32,330 nt of DNA from AC-69 sp044869895 (GTDB lineage: Bacteria; Actinomycetota; UBA4738; HRBIN12): assembly GCA_044869895.1 (NCBI GenBank), contig JBIOXZ010000053.1, positions 1-32,330 on the forward strand, read 5' to 3'. Made by a program: the position numbers and the translations under genes. How positions within the stretch are numbered: the first letter of the stretch is position 1; each line of letters begins with the position of its first letter. Under the pieces are notes generated by a model. The model made no database searches, was not told the origin of the DNA, and worked only from the letters and a program-made list of their open reading frames with translations. Below, one piece after another: positions 7,565-14,828 of the stretch.

Positions 7565-8185
7565 CTACGACGCGCTCGGATCCCGGGCGTCGTCGGGATC
7601 CTCCGCTTCTCCACTCGGGGGAAGCAGCCGGTGGCTCGTGAGGACCGCCTCCGCGATCTCGACGAGCTTGCGGTTCGAATGGCGAGCCTCGGTCCGGAGC
7701 ATGTCGAAGGCCTCCCGCTCGTCGATGGCGTGGCGTTCCATCAGGATGCCCTTGGCCCGCTCGGTGACCGCTCGCCGGAAGAACGCGCCCTCGAGGTCGT
7801 GATATTCGGCGAACCGTCGAAGCACGATGTCGATTGAACTCTCCAGCTCACGAGGGTCTTCCATGCTTGTGATGTAAGCGAAGATCCCCCGCTTGGCCGC
7901 CTCCCTGATGAACAGGGGGTCCTCCACGTCGAGGATGGCGATCACCGGACAGGCCGCCTCGTGCACGATCGTCCCGATCCCCGCCAGTGCCTCCCTGCTC
8001 CCCTCCCCGACGACAACGATGGCCACGTCAGGCCGTTCGGCCGCCGTCGCGGCCCCCACCCTCGCCAGGTGCGCCTCCAGGATCACCTGATGGCCGAGCG
8101 ACTCGATCGCGCCCGCGACTTCGTGGCGGCGCTCAGTTTGACCACCGACGACCAGGATGCGGAGCGGATTGAGGCTCGGATCCAT
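7565..8185 (-). CDS. ANTAR-domain RNA-binding regulator with degenerate receiver
   Basis: The 206-residue protein has an N-terminal receiver-like fold (about 8-125) and a C-terminal ANTAR domain (about 138-188; AVTERAKGILMERH). ANTAR domains bind paired hairpins in nascent RNA and prevent termination. The receiver is inactive by sequence: the acidic pair after strand 1 is replaced by Gly-Gly (LVVGGQTE), the phosphoacceptor position lies in a VVVGEG stretch without Asp, and the conserved Lys is missing near FAYITSMED. It therefore cannot be controlled by ordinary phosphorylation. Similar pseudo-receiver ANTAR proteins are widespread in Actinomycetota. Start is ATG 8185, chosen for the GGAG 8-9 bases upstream; TTG 8203 would add 6 residues. 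It heads the row containing DUF2207, methyltransferase and FemAB-like genes. Confidence 0.9.
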   Translation of the reverse strand: MDPSLNPLRILVVGGQTERRHEVAGAIESLGHQVILEAHLARVGAATAAERPDVAIVVVGEGSREALAGIGTIVHEAACPVIAILDVEDPLFIREAAKRGIFAYITSMEDPRELESSIDIVLRRFAEYHDLEGAFFRRAVTERAKGILMERHAIDEREAFDMLRTEARHSNRKLVEIAEAVLTSHRLLPPSGEAEDPDDARDPSAS

Positions 8186-8282
8186 CGGCTGCTCCGTGCC
8201 CAAGCGTACCCCGGCCGGCCGCCGCGGTCGAGGTCGACGTGCCTGGGCTTATCTCGCTCGCGAAGACTGGACCGGTTGGCCG

Positions 8283-8312
8283 TTGTCCGCTGGACGGAAA
8301 GGAGCCTATAGT
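8283..8312 (+). promoter_or_regulatory. Candidate sigma-70-type promoter for the STAS gene
   Basis: TTGTCC (8283-8288) and TATAGT (8307-8312) are separated by 18 bases, in the 228-base divergent gap between the ANTAR gene and the STAS gene. The match is four of six for the -35 and five of six for the -10. This is a visual match only; the rest of the gap shows nothing distinctive. Confidence 0.35.
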
Positions 8313-8413
8313 CGACGTACCTGGCCCCAGTAACCGGCCAACCGGAGGCGACCCAAACCCAGCCGCCGAATCGCAGACAGTTGCTGCAACCGTGCAACGA
8401 CTGGAGGCCAAGA

Positions 8414-8818
8414 ATGTCGAATTCCGGGAAGGAATCCTTTTCCATCCGCGCGGAGCGCCGGGATGGCCTCGCCCGGATCAGCGCCCACGGTGAGCTCGAC
8501 CTTGAGACCGTTCCCCTCCTTGAGCGGACCCTGGAGGCGGTCGACCAGCTCGACCTCGCCAGGGTGGTGATTGACTTCACGGACCTGAGCTTCGTCGACT
8601 CCACGGGGGTTCACGCCATCTTGCGGGCACACACCCGCGCCACCGAGAACGGAAATGTCCTGGTCGTGGTGAATAGCTCGGAGAATGTACGGAAGGTGTT
8701 CGAGCTCACGCGCACGGAGCATGTGTTCGAGGCCGACTTCTCCCATGACCCATCGATGGCGCCGGATGACGCGCCAGGCTGGCTGCCGATCGCCATCCCG
8801 GAGGTCGACGATAGATGA
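8414..8818 (+). CDS. STAS-domain anti-sigma factor antagonist
   Basis: The 134-residue protein is essentially one STAS domain of the SpoIIAA/RsbV type. LARISAHGELDLETVPLLE forms the first strands, and DFTDLSFVDSTGVHAIL carries the conserved D62-S63-T64-G65, in which the Ser is the usual site phosphorylated by an RsbW-like kinase. In the family, the unphosphorylated form traps the anti-sigma kinase and frees a sigma factor. No RsbW-like kinase or SigB-like sigma factor is in the window, so the partners must lie elsewhere. Start is ATG 8414 with GGAGG 7 bases upstream. A short acidic tail of about 25 residues follows the domain. Confidence 0.9.
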   Translation: MSNSGKESFSIRAERRDGLARISAHGELDLETVPLLERTLEAVDQLDLARVVIDFTDLSFVDSTGVHAILRAHTRATENGNVLVVVNSSENVRKVFELTRTEHVFEADFSHDPSMAPDDAPGWLPIAIPEVDDR

Positions 8819-8929
8819 GTGGTTGGCGGACGAGGAGGGCCTTCGGCCATGGACCCCCGAGGATAGGCCGAGTGATCCATCGGCTGCTGGAGCCTTCCCT
8901 GGTCCAGCATCCGGCAAGGCACGTGTGAT

Positions 8930-8950
8930 CCGTCCGAGTCGAACGGACGG
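8930..8950 (-). terminator. Hairpin after sufU
   Basis: CCGTCCG and CGGACGG pair in a 7-bp stem with a 7-base loop, starting 3 bases beyond the sufU stop. There is no clear U-tract, as is common in GC-rich actinobacteria. It lies between the convergent STAS and sufU genes and could end transcription from either side. Confidence 0.5.
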
Positions 8951-8952
8951 CT

Positions 8953-9405
8953 CTAGTGAACGGCCGTGCCCGCCGCCTTGCCGTCTCCCCCCGAGAGCGC
9001 CTCTTGGAGCACGTCCCAGGCCAGCACGGCACACTTGACCCTGATCGGGTACTTCACTACTCCCTTCAGGGCGACCAGCTCGCCGAATTCGTCCTCATCG
9101 GGCTCCGCGTCGCCGGCCATCATCCCCCGGAAGTTGCCGATCAGCCGCTCCGCCTCTTGGACCGACTTTCCGTTCACCGCCTCGGTCATCATCGAGGCTG
9201 AGCTCTGGGAGATGGAGCATCCTTGCCCCAGGAACGTGATCCCCGCCACCTTCCCGTCCTCCTCGTGGAGGAAGACGCTGATCTCGTCGCCGCACAGTGG
9301 GTTGTTCCGGGAGCACGAGAGCTCCGCCCCCGCGAGCTCGCGCTTGTTCCGCGGGTTCTTGTAGTGATCGAGGATGGTTTCCTTGTAGATCTCGTCCAGT
9401 GCCAC
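8953..9405 (-). CDS. sufU: SufU sulfur acceptor / Fe-S assembly protein
   Basis: The 150-residue protein is SufU, the zinc-bound partner that takes persulfide sulfur from SufS. The zinc ligands are all present: C38 and D40 in NPLCGDE, C63 in GQGCSISQSSASMM, and C125 in RVKCAVLAW. The insertion between the second and third Cys that separates SufU from IscU is also seen (about 98-115). Start is GTG 9405 with GGAGGGG 6 bases upstream. It is last in the suf operon, 39 bases after sufS; that gap contains a perfect hairpin. SufU then ends at a terminator-like hairpin. Confidence 0.96.
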   Translation of the reverse strand: MALDEIYKETILDHYKNPRNKRELAGAELSCSRNNPLCGDEISVFLHEEDGKVAGITFLGQGCSISQSSASMMTEAVNGKSVQEAERLIGNFRGMMAGDAEPDEDEFGELVALKGVVKYPIRVKCAVLAWDVLQEALSGGDGKAAGTAVH

Positions 9406-9417
9406 GTTCGCCCCTCC

Positions 9418-9437
9418 GGCCGGCTCACGAGCCGGCC
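9418..9437 (-). other. Intercistronic hairpin between sufS and sufU
   Basis: GGCCGGCT and AGCCGGCC form a perfect 8-bp stem with a 4-base loop in the 39-base gap between sufS and sufU. In the mRNA it ends directly before the sufU Shine-Dalgarno (9410-9416). It could act as a processing or stability element, a partial terminator, or a modifier of sufU translation. Which of these applies is not visible in the sequence. Confidence 0.6.
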
Positions 9438-9444
9438 CCGCAGT

Positions 9445-10704
9445 TCAACGCAACAGCCCGAACACCTCTTCCGCCCGGGCCAGCGCGGCGACCAGCGCGT
9501 CCACGTCGTGGTTCGTGTTGTAGACGTAGAACGAGGCCCTGGTCGTCGCCGGGACCCCGAACCGCCGCATCACCAGCTGGGTGCAGTGGTGGCCCGCCCT
9601 GACCGCTACGCCCTCCTCGTTCAACACCGTGGCCAAGTCGTGCGGGTGGACGTCCTTGTACCAGAACGACACCGCACCGCCCCGGACGGTCACGTCCTTT
9701 GGACCGAAGATCGTCGCCCCGGCGTCCAGCAGGCGGTCGATCGCGTAGGCCGTGATCTCCTCCTCGTGGGCCCGGACCGCGTCCATGCCCAGAGCCTGGA
9801 GATAGTCGACGGCCGCACCCAGACCGACCTCCTGGGCGATGTTCATGGTCCCGGCCTCGAACTTGTACGGTACCTCGTTCCAGGTGGAATGGTCCCGATG
9901 GACCTCCTCGATCATGTGGCCCCCGCCCATGAACGGATCCATGGTCTCCAGCAGCTCGCGCCGTGCGTACAGCCCGCCGGAGGACGTGGGGCCGAGCATC
10001 TTGTGGCCGGAGATCGACAGGAAGTCGCAGTCCAGCTCGGCCACGTCAACCGGCACGTGCGGAACCAGCTGCGCCCCGTCGACGCACACGACCGCTCCTA
10101 CGGCGTGGGCCGCGTCCGCCAACTGACGAACGGGCGGAAGGGTGCCCAGCGAGTTCGACATGCCCGACACGGACAGGATCTTCGTGCGCTCATTCAGGAG
10201 CGATCCCAGGTCGGACAGGTCCAGGAGTCCGTCGTCGGTCAGCGGGATGTACCGAAGGACGGCGCCCGTGTCGCGGGCGCACAGCTGCCACGGGACGATG
10301 TTGGAATGGTGCTCCAAGTCCGACAGGAGGATCTCGTCCCCCTCCTTCAGGAACTTCCGTCCCCACGCGTGGGCCACGAGGTTGATCGATTCGGTGGTGC
10401 CTCGCGTGTAGACGATCGTGGCCGGGTCGCTCGTCCCGACGAAACGGGCGATCTTCTCCCGCGCCCCCTCGTAGAGCTCCGTGGCCTCCTCCGAGAGCAT
10501 GTAGATACCCCGGTGGACGTTCGCGTTGTGGCGCTCGTAGAACTGGCGCTCCGCCTCGATGACCAGACGGGGCTTCTGGGAAGTGGCGGCGCTGTCCAGG
10601 AAGACCATCGGCTTGTTCCCAACCGTACGGGAGAGGATGGGGAAGTCGCCCCGGATGCGGGCGACGTCCAGCGCTCCTTCCGCCCGCTCCTTCGTCACCG
10701 ACAT
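9445..10704 (-). CDS. sufS: SufS cysteine desulfurase
   Basis: The 419-residue protein is a group II (SufS) cysteine desulfurase, a PLP enzyme that converts cysteine to alanine and holds the sulfur as a persulfide. The PLP lysine is K235 in SISGHKMLGP. The catalytic Cys is C374 in RAGHHCTQ, in the short active-site loop typical of group II. EHHSNIVPW and the N-terminal FLDSAATSQKP are also family blocks. Start is ATG 10704, 16 bases after the sufC stop. It passes sulfur to SufU, encoded next. Confidence 0.97.
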   Translation of the reverse strand: MSVTKERAEGALDVARIRGDFPILSRTVGNKPMVFLDSAATSQKPRLVIEAERQFYERHNANVHRGIYMLSEEATELYEGAREKIARFVGTSDPATIVYTRGTTESINLVAHAWGRKFLKEGDEILLSDLEHHSNIVPWQLCARDTGAVLRYIPLTDDGLLDLSDLGSLLNERTKILSVSGMSNSLGTLPPVRQLADAAHAVGAVVCVDGAQLVPHVPVDVAELDCDFLSISGHKMLGPTSSGGLYARRELLETMDPFMGGGHMIEEVHRDHSTWNEVPYKFEAGTMNIAQEVGLGAAVDYLQALGMDAVRAHEEEITAYAIDRLLDAGATIFGPKDVTVRGGAVSFWYKDVHPHDLATVLNEEGVAVRAGHHCTQLVMRRFGVPATTRASFYVYNTNHDVDALVAALARAEEVFGLLR

Positions 10705-10720
10705 CGCACCCTCGCCCCCT

Positions 10721-11515
10721 CTACGGTTCCTGTTCGCCGTTCTCCTGCTCGATCCCGAGCTCCTGGCGGATGCCCTCGTAGCCCTTCTCCTCGAGCTCCT
10801 GGGCCAGCTCCTTCCCGCCCGACTTCACGATACGCCCGCCGATCATGACGTGGACGAAGTCCGGCGAGACGTAGTTCAGGATCCGCTGGTAATGGGTGAT
10901 GAGGAGCACGCCGAGGTCCGGCCCGATCAGCTCCTCGACGCCAGTGGCCACGGCCTTCAGCGAGTCGATATCCAGGCCCGAATCCGTCTCGTCCAGTACC
11001 GCGATGTCGGGCTCCAGGACCGCGAGCTGGAGGATCTCATTCTTCTTCTTCTCGCCCCCGGAGAACCCCTGGTTCACGTAGCGGTTCACCATGGCGTCCT
11101 CCACCCCGAGGAGGTTCATCTTCTCCTTCATGTGCTTGCGGAACGCCAGGGCCGAGATCTCCTCTCCCTTCACGGCCTTGTACGCGGTTCGAAGGAAGTT
11201 CACCACCGAGACGCCGGGCACTTCCACCGGGTACTGCATGGCCAGGAACAGGCCCCGCTGGGCCCGCTGGTCGGGCCGAAGGGCCAGGATGTCCTCTCCC
11301 TTGAACAGGACCTCACCGGCCGTGACCAGGTAACCGGGCCGCCCCATCAGAACGTTCGCCAGGGTCGACTTCCCCGACCCGTTCGGCCCCATCAGAGCGT
11401 GGGTCTCCCCCTGCTTCACCACCAGGTCGATCCCCTTCAGGATCTCCTTCCCCTCAACGGAGGCGTGGAGCCCCCGGATCTCCAGCGTCACCGTCGCGAT
11501 CGCCGTATCAGTCAT
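10721..11515 (-). CDS. sufC: SufC Fe-S assembly ATPase
   Basis: The 264-residue ABC-type ATPase is the energy module of the SufBCD scaffold complex in the cytoplasm. The Walker A motif is GPNGSGKST (about 43-51), the signature region is FSGGEKKKNEI and Walker B is PDIAVLDETDSGLD, followed by the ITHYQRIL switch His. The FSGGEKKK signature and DETDSGLD are diagnostic for SufC as against transport ATPases. The C-terminus ends in an acidic, Gln/Glu-rich tail. Start ATG 11515 overlaps the Rieske gene end by 8 bases, suggesting coupled translation. Confidence 0.97.
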   Translation of the reverse strand: MTDTAIATVTLEIRGLHASVEGKEILKGIDLVVKQGETHALMGPNGSGKSTLANVLMGRPGYLVTAGEVLFKGEDILALRPDQRAQRGLFLAMQYPVEVPGVSVVNFLRTAYKAVKGEEISALAFRKHMKEKMNLLGVEDAMVNRYVNQGFSGGEKKKNEILQLAVLEPDIAVLDETDSGLDIDSLKAVATGVEELIGPDLGVLLITHYQRILNYVSPDFVHVMIGGRIVKSGGKELAQELEEKGYEGIRQELGIEQENGEQEP

Positions 11516-11831
11516 CCGTCACCTCGATCAGCACGTCGTTGCCTTCCACCTTCACGTCGAACCGGTCCACCGGCTGCGTCGCCGGCAGCGTCGTCGGCTT
11601 GCCAGTGTTGAGGTCGAACGTCGACCCGTGTTTGGGGCACTCGATCGTCTCGTCGTCCACGTCCACCTCGCCCTCGTCCAGGAAATAGTGGGCGTGCGAG
11701 CAGATGGCGTCGACCACCCTGAACCCCTCTTCGCCGAGATTCACCACGGCGAACGGGCGGTGACCCACCTCGAAACGCCGAACCTCGCCGGCCGCAACGT
11801 CCGAGGTGCCGCACACCCGCACCCAACCCAC
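11508..11831 (-). CDS. Rieske-type [2Fe-2S] ferredoxin in the suf operon
   Basis: The 107-residue single-domain protein has both Rieske cluster boxes: C44-S-H46 in DAICSHAH and C65-x2-H68 in ECPKHG, so the cluster is bound by two Cys and two His. It resembles ferredoxin components of aromatic dioxygenases, and automated annotation usually names it that way, but there is no oxygenase nearby. A Rieske gene at this place, between sufD and sufC, is a recurring feature of many actinobacterial suf operons (as in Streptomyces) and it likely serves Fe-S assembly or electron supply to it; this role is an inference. Start is GTG 11831, immediately following the sufD stop. Confidence 0.92.
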   Translation of the reverse strand: MGWVRVCGTSDVAAGEVRRFEVGHRPFAVVNLGEEGFRVVDAICSHAHYFLDEGEVDVDDETIECPKHGSTFDLNTGKPTTLPATQPVDRFDVKVEGNDVLIEVTDD

Positions 11832-13166
11832 TCAATCCTCCTTCGCCAGCTCGGCCTCGATGGCCCGCTCCAGGCCGGTCCGGATCTCCTCCAGCTCCAC
11901 CCGGTCCAGGACCTCTCGGAAGAACCCGAACACGACGAAGCGCTCGGCCTCCTCCCGTGAGATCCCCCGGCTCATCAGGTAGAACAGCTGGTCCTCGTCC
12001 ACCGGCCCCACGCTGGCGGCGTGCCCGCACCGGGTGGGGTCGTTGGTCAGGATCTCCAGGTTCGGCACCGAATGTGCCCTCGCGGTCTCCGACAGCAGGA
12101 TGTTCCGGTTGGTCTGATAGGCGTCGCAGCGGTGAGCTCCGTGCTCGATGATCACGGTGCCGGTGTTGATGGCGTTCGACCGGCCTTTCATCGCCCCCTT
12201 GTACAGGAGGTCGCTGGACGTCCGGGACCCCACGTGGTCCTGGAGCGAGCGGTGGTCGATGTGCTGGTCCCCATCGCCGAAGTACAGGCCCAACATCTCG
12301 CTCGAGCCGCCGTCCTCCGCCAGGAGGCTCTCGATCTCGGCTCGGGCCAGCGAGCCTCCGAGGGCCACACCGAGCCATCGCAGTCGCGCGTCGCGGGCCA
12401 CGCGAGCCCGCTGGACGGCCAGATGCGTGACCCCGTCGCCCCATTCCTGCAGGACCACGTAGCCCACCCGTGAGTTCGGCCCGGCGTAAATCTCGACCAC
12501 GGCGTCGGAGAGGGCCCGGCCGAGGTCCGGCGAGTCGTACCGGTCGATGAACGTGACCTCGGCCCCCTCCTCGGTGACCAGGAGCGTGCGAGGGAACACG
12601 GCCGAGCCGTCCTCGTCGATCCATGTGACGGTCTGGATGGGGACCGCGATCTCGACCCCGTGTGGGACATACAGGAAGGTGCCGCCTGTCCGGAACGCCG
12701 CGTGCAGCGCGGTGAACTTGCTCCGATCCGTTGGGACCAGGCCGTTCAGGTGTCGCTCGACCAGGTCGGAGTGATCGGTGATCGCCAGGTCCAGGTCGCA
12801 GAACACGACCCCCTTCGCTTCCAGCTCGGGGTCGAGGTGGGTCACCATGACCTCGGAGTTCCGCTGGATCTGGAGGCCGGCCCGCTCCCCGACGACGCCT
12901 GCGGCGTCCAGGATCTCGTCCGGGACACCGTCCAGGTTCGCGGCGGTCCCCCCTTCGGTGAACGGACGGAAGTCGAACTCGAGCTCCGAGAGGTCCGTGT
13001 AGCGCCACTCCTCCGTCTCCTGCGACGGGATGGGCTGAACCAGGAACTCCTGGAAGGCCTGCTTGCGGATGGACTCGGCATAGGGCGCGGTGGCAGGTAG
13101 CGCTGCCAGCGCCTCTTCGCCGAACCCGATGTCCGCCGTTCGCTCGATCACGTCGCTCGTCTCCAT
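11832..13166 (-). CDS. sufD: SufD Fe-S scaffold subunit
   Basis: The 444-residue protein belongs to the SufB/SufD family and forms the SufBC2D complex with its neighbours. The N-terminal part has WRYTDLSELEF, typical of SufD. The core is the parallel beta-helix, with GDQHIDHRSLQDHVG and KGRSNAINTGTVIIEHGAH blocks. The C-terminal helices carry the ARCGHAASVG-like TRCGHAASVGPVDEDQLF segment and the MSRGISREEAE motif. SufD takes part in iron acquisition and scaffold assembly. Start ATG 13166 follows a 57-base gap from sufB that contains a hairpin; its end is directly joined to the Rieske gene. Confidence 0.96.
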   Translation of the reverse strand: METSDVIERTADIGFGEEALAALPATAPYAESIRKQAFQEFLVQPIPSQETEEWRYTDLSELEFDFRPFTEGGTAANLDGVPDEILDAAGVVGERAGLQIQRNSEVMVTHLDPELEAKGVVFCDLDLAITDHSDLVERHLNGLVPTDRSKFTALHAAFRTGGTFLYVPHGVEIAVPIQTVTWIDEDGSAVFPRTLLVTEEGAEVTFIDRYDSPDLGRALSDAVVEIYAGPNSRVGYVVLQEWGDGVTHLAVQRARVARDARLRWLGVALGGSLARAEIESLLAEDGGSSEMLGLYFGDGDQHIDHRSLQDHVGSRTSSDLLYKGAMKGRSNAINTGTVIIEHGAHRCDAYQTNRNILLSETARAHSVPNLEILTNDPTRCGHAASVGPVDEDQLFYLMSRGISREEAERFVVFGFFREVLDRVELEEIRTGLERAIEAELAKED

Positions 13167-13174
13167 CCGTGCAA

Positions 13175-13200
13175 GAGGGCAGACCGCACGGCCTGCCCTC
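13175..13200 (-). other. Intercistronic hairpin between sufB and sufD
   Basis: GAGGGCAG and CTGCCCTC form a perfect 8-bp stem with a 10-base loop inside the 57-base sufB-sufD gap. It has no U-tract, so a processing or mRNA stability role is more likely than full termination. It is one of two such hairpins, placed at the two longest gene junctions in the operon. Confidence 0.55.
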
Positions 13201-13223
13201 GTCAGCCTGCGGCCTTCGCGCCG

Positions 13224-14636
13224 CTAGCCGATCGCGCCCTCCATCTGGAGCTCGATCAGGCGGTTCAGCTCGACCGCGTACTCCATGGGGAGCTCGCGGG
13301 TGATGGGCTCGATGAATCCGTTCACGATCATCGCCGAGGCCTCGGCCTCGGTCAGGCCCCGGCTCATCAAATAGAACAGCTGGTCCTCACCGATCCGGGC
13401 CACGCTGGCCTCGTGCCCGAGCTGGGCCGTCTCCTCCTCGACCTCGACGTACGGGTACGTGTCAGAGCGCGACTCCTCGTCCAGGATCAGCGCGTCGCAC
13501 CGGACCATCGACTTCGAGTGCTCGGCCCCGGGCTCCACACGGACCAGGCCCCGGTACCCGGTGCGGCCTCCGTCCTTCGACACCGACTTCGAGTTGATGA
13601 TGCTGGTCGTGTAGGGCGCGGCGTGGATGGCCTTGCCGCCGGCGTCGGTGTGCATCCCCTTGCCGGCGAATGCCACCGACAGCACTTCGCCCCGCGCGCC
13701 CTTGCCCAGGAGGTAGATCGACGGGTACTTCATCGTGACCTTGGAGCCGATGTTGCCGTCGATCCACTCCATCACGGAGTCCTCGTGCGCGGCGGCCCGC
13801 TTGGTCACCAGGTTGTACACGTTCGTCGACCAATTCTGGATGGTCGTGTACCGGACCCGCGCACCCTTCTTGGCGATGATCTCGACCACCGCCGAGTGCA
13901 ACGAGTCGCTCGTGTAGATCGGCGCCGAGCAACCCTCCACGTAGTGCACGTACGAGCCCTCGTCGGCAATGATCAACGTCCGCTCGAACTGGCCCATGTT
14001 CTCGGCGTTGATGCGGAAGTACGCCTGGAGCGGGATATCCACGTGCACGCCGGGCGGCACGTAGATGAACGACCCGCCCGACCACACCGCGGTGTTCAGC
14101 GCGGCGAACTTGTTGTCGTTCGCCGGGATGATCGTCCCGAAGTACTCCTTCACGATGTCGGGGTGTTCGCGGACCGCCGAGTCCATGTCGGAGAAGAGCA
14201 CGCCCATCTGGTCGAGCTCCTCCTTGATCTTGTGGTACACGACCTCGGACTCGTACTGCGCCGACACGCCGCCCAGGTACTTCTTCTCCGCCTCGGGGAT
14301 CCCCAGCTTGTCCCAGGTCCCCCGGATGTCCTCGGGCAGGTCCTCCCAGCTCTGGGCCTGCTTCTCGGTCGATCGGATGAAGTAGTAGATGTTGTCGAAA
14401 TCGATGTCGGACAGGTCGGCGCCCCACCACGGCATCGGACGCCGTTCGAAGTGCTTCAGGGCCTTCAGCCGGAACTTGCGCATCCAGTCCGGCTCGGACT
14501 TCAGCTCGGAGATTTCCTCCACCACGGCCTCGGACAGCCCTCGCTTGGGCTGGAAGACAGAGTGGTCGGGATCCTTCCAGTCGAACCGGTACCCCTTGGA
14601 AAGCTCCTTGAGGTGCTCTTCCTGAGTGATGGCCAC
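13224..14636 (-). CDS. sufB: SufB Fe-S scaffold subunit
   Basis: The 470-residue protein is SufB, the main scaffold on which SufS/SufU sulfur and iron are joined. Family blocks include MPWWGADLSDIDFDNIYYF near the N-terminus, the beta-helix core with GMHTDAGGKAIHAAPYT, the RCDALILDEESRSDTYPY segment with the conserved Cys that receives sulfur, and the LGHEASVARIGEDQLFYLM block with the His/Glu pair. It starts at GTG 14636 after AGGGGAA. It is the first gene of the operon. A SufR repressor gene, which precedes sufB in many actinobacteria, is absent here; a rhodanese gene sits upstream instead. Confidence 0.97.
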   Translation of the reverse strand: MAITQEEHLKELSKGYRFDWKDPDHSVFQPKRGLSEAVVEEISELKSEPDWMRKFRLKALKHFERRPMPWWGADLSDIDFDNIYYFIRSTEKQAQSWEDLPEDIRGTWDKLGIPEAEKKYLGGVSAQYESEVVYHKIKEELDQMGVLFSDMDSAVREHPDIVKEYFGTIIPANDNKFAALNTAVWSGGSFIYVPPGVHVDIPLQAYFRINAENMGQFERTLIIADEGSYVHYVEGCSAPIYTSDSLHSAVVEIIAKKGARVRYTTIQNWSTNVYNLVTKRAAAHEDSVMEWIDGNIGSKVTMKYPSIYLLGKGARGEVLSVAFAGKGMHTDAGGKAIHAAPYTTSIINSKSVSKDGGRTGYRGLVRVEPGAEHSKSMVRCDALILDEESRSDTYPYVEVEEETAQLGHEASVARIGEDQLFYLMSRGLTEAEASAMIVNGFIEPITRELPMEYAVELNRLIELQMEGAIG

Positions 14637-14694
14637 GTGGGTTCCCCTGATCCTCGCTCTCGGGCCCGTTCAGCCTCCCCGGCCCGGCACCTAC

Positions 14695-14724
14695 AGGATA
14701 GCCTCGGCGGGCCCCGAAAGTCCA
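14695..14724 (-). promoter_or_regulatory. Candidate suf operon promoter
   Basis: Reading on the minus strand, TGGACT (14724-14719) and TATCCT (14700-14695) are 18 bases apart, each matching four of six sigma-70 consensus bases. It would place the transcript start about 50 bases before sufB. The region is downstream of the rhodanese terminator, so a separate suf promoter is expected here. No clear SufR or Rrf2-type palindrome was found. Confidence 0.3.
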
Positions 14725-14783
14725 TCTGATTGGTCGGATTTGGTGCCTGGATGGCCCTCACCTGGGCCGGTTGGGACGAGAGA

Positions 14784-14814
14784 GGGCGGCCGGGCCGCGA
14801 GGCCCGGCCCGCCC
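14784..14814 (-). terminator. Strong GC hairpin after the rhodanese gene
   Basis: GGGCGGCCGGGCC pairs with the following GGCCCGGCCCGCCC across a GCGA loop, with one bulged base, giving a 13-bp stem. It begins 15 bases after the rhodanese stop and separates that gene from the suf operon. There is no U-tract, as often seen in GC-rich genomes. Confidence 0.7.
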
Positions 14815-14828
14815 CGGAGAAAGGGGAG

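Noticed and set aside
5520..7802. A 760-codon open frame on the plus strand
   Set aside because: It covers the antisense of three genes (methyltransferase, DUF2207, ANTAR) and has the composition of a shadow frame, with no domain.
8819..8952. Possible small gene between the STAS gene and sufU
   Set aside because: No start with a ribosome site and a sensible frame was found. The gap has only weak short stems and the terminator-like hairpin.
9223..10848. A 541-codon open frame on the plus strand
   Set aside because: It is antisense to sufS and parts of sufU and sufC; there is no ribosome site or recognisable motif.
13413..14729. A 438-codon open frame on the plus strand
   Set aside because: It is antisense to sufB. 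The predicted protein is dominated by Arg, His, Val and Asp, typical of a shadow frame.
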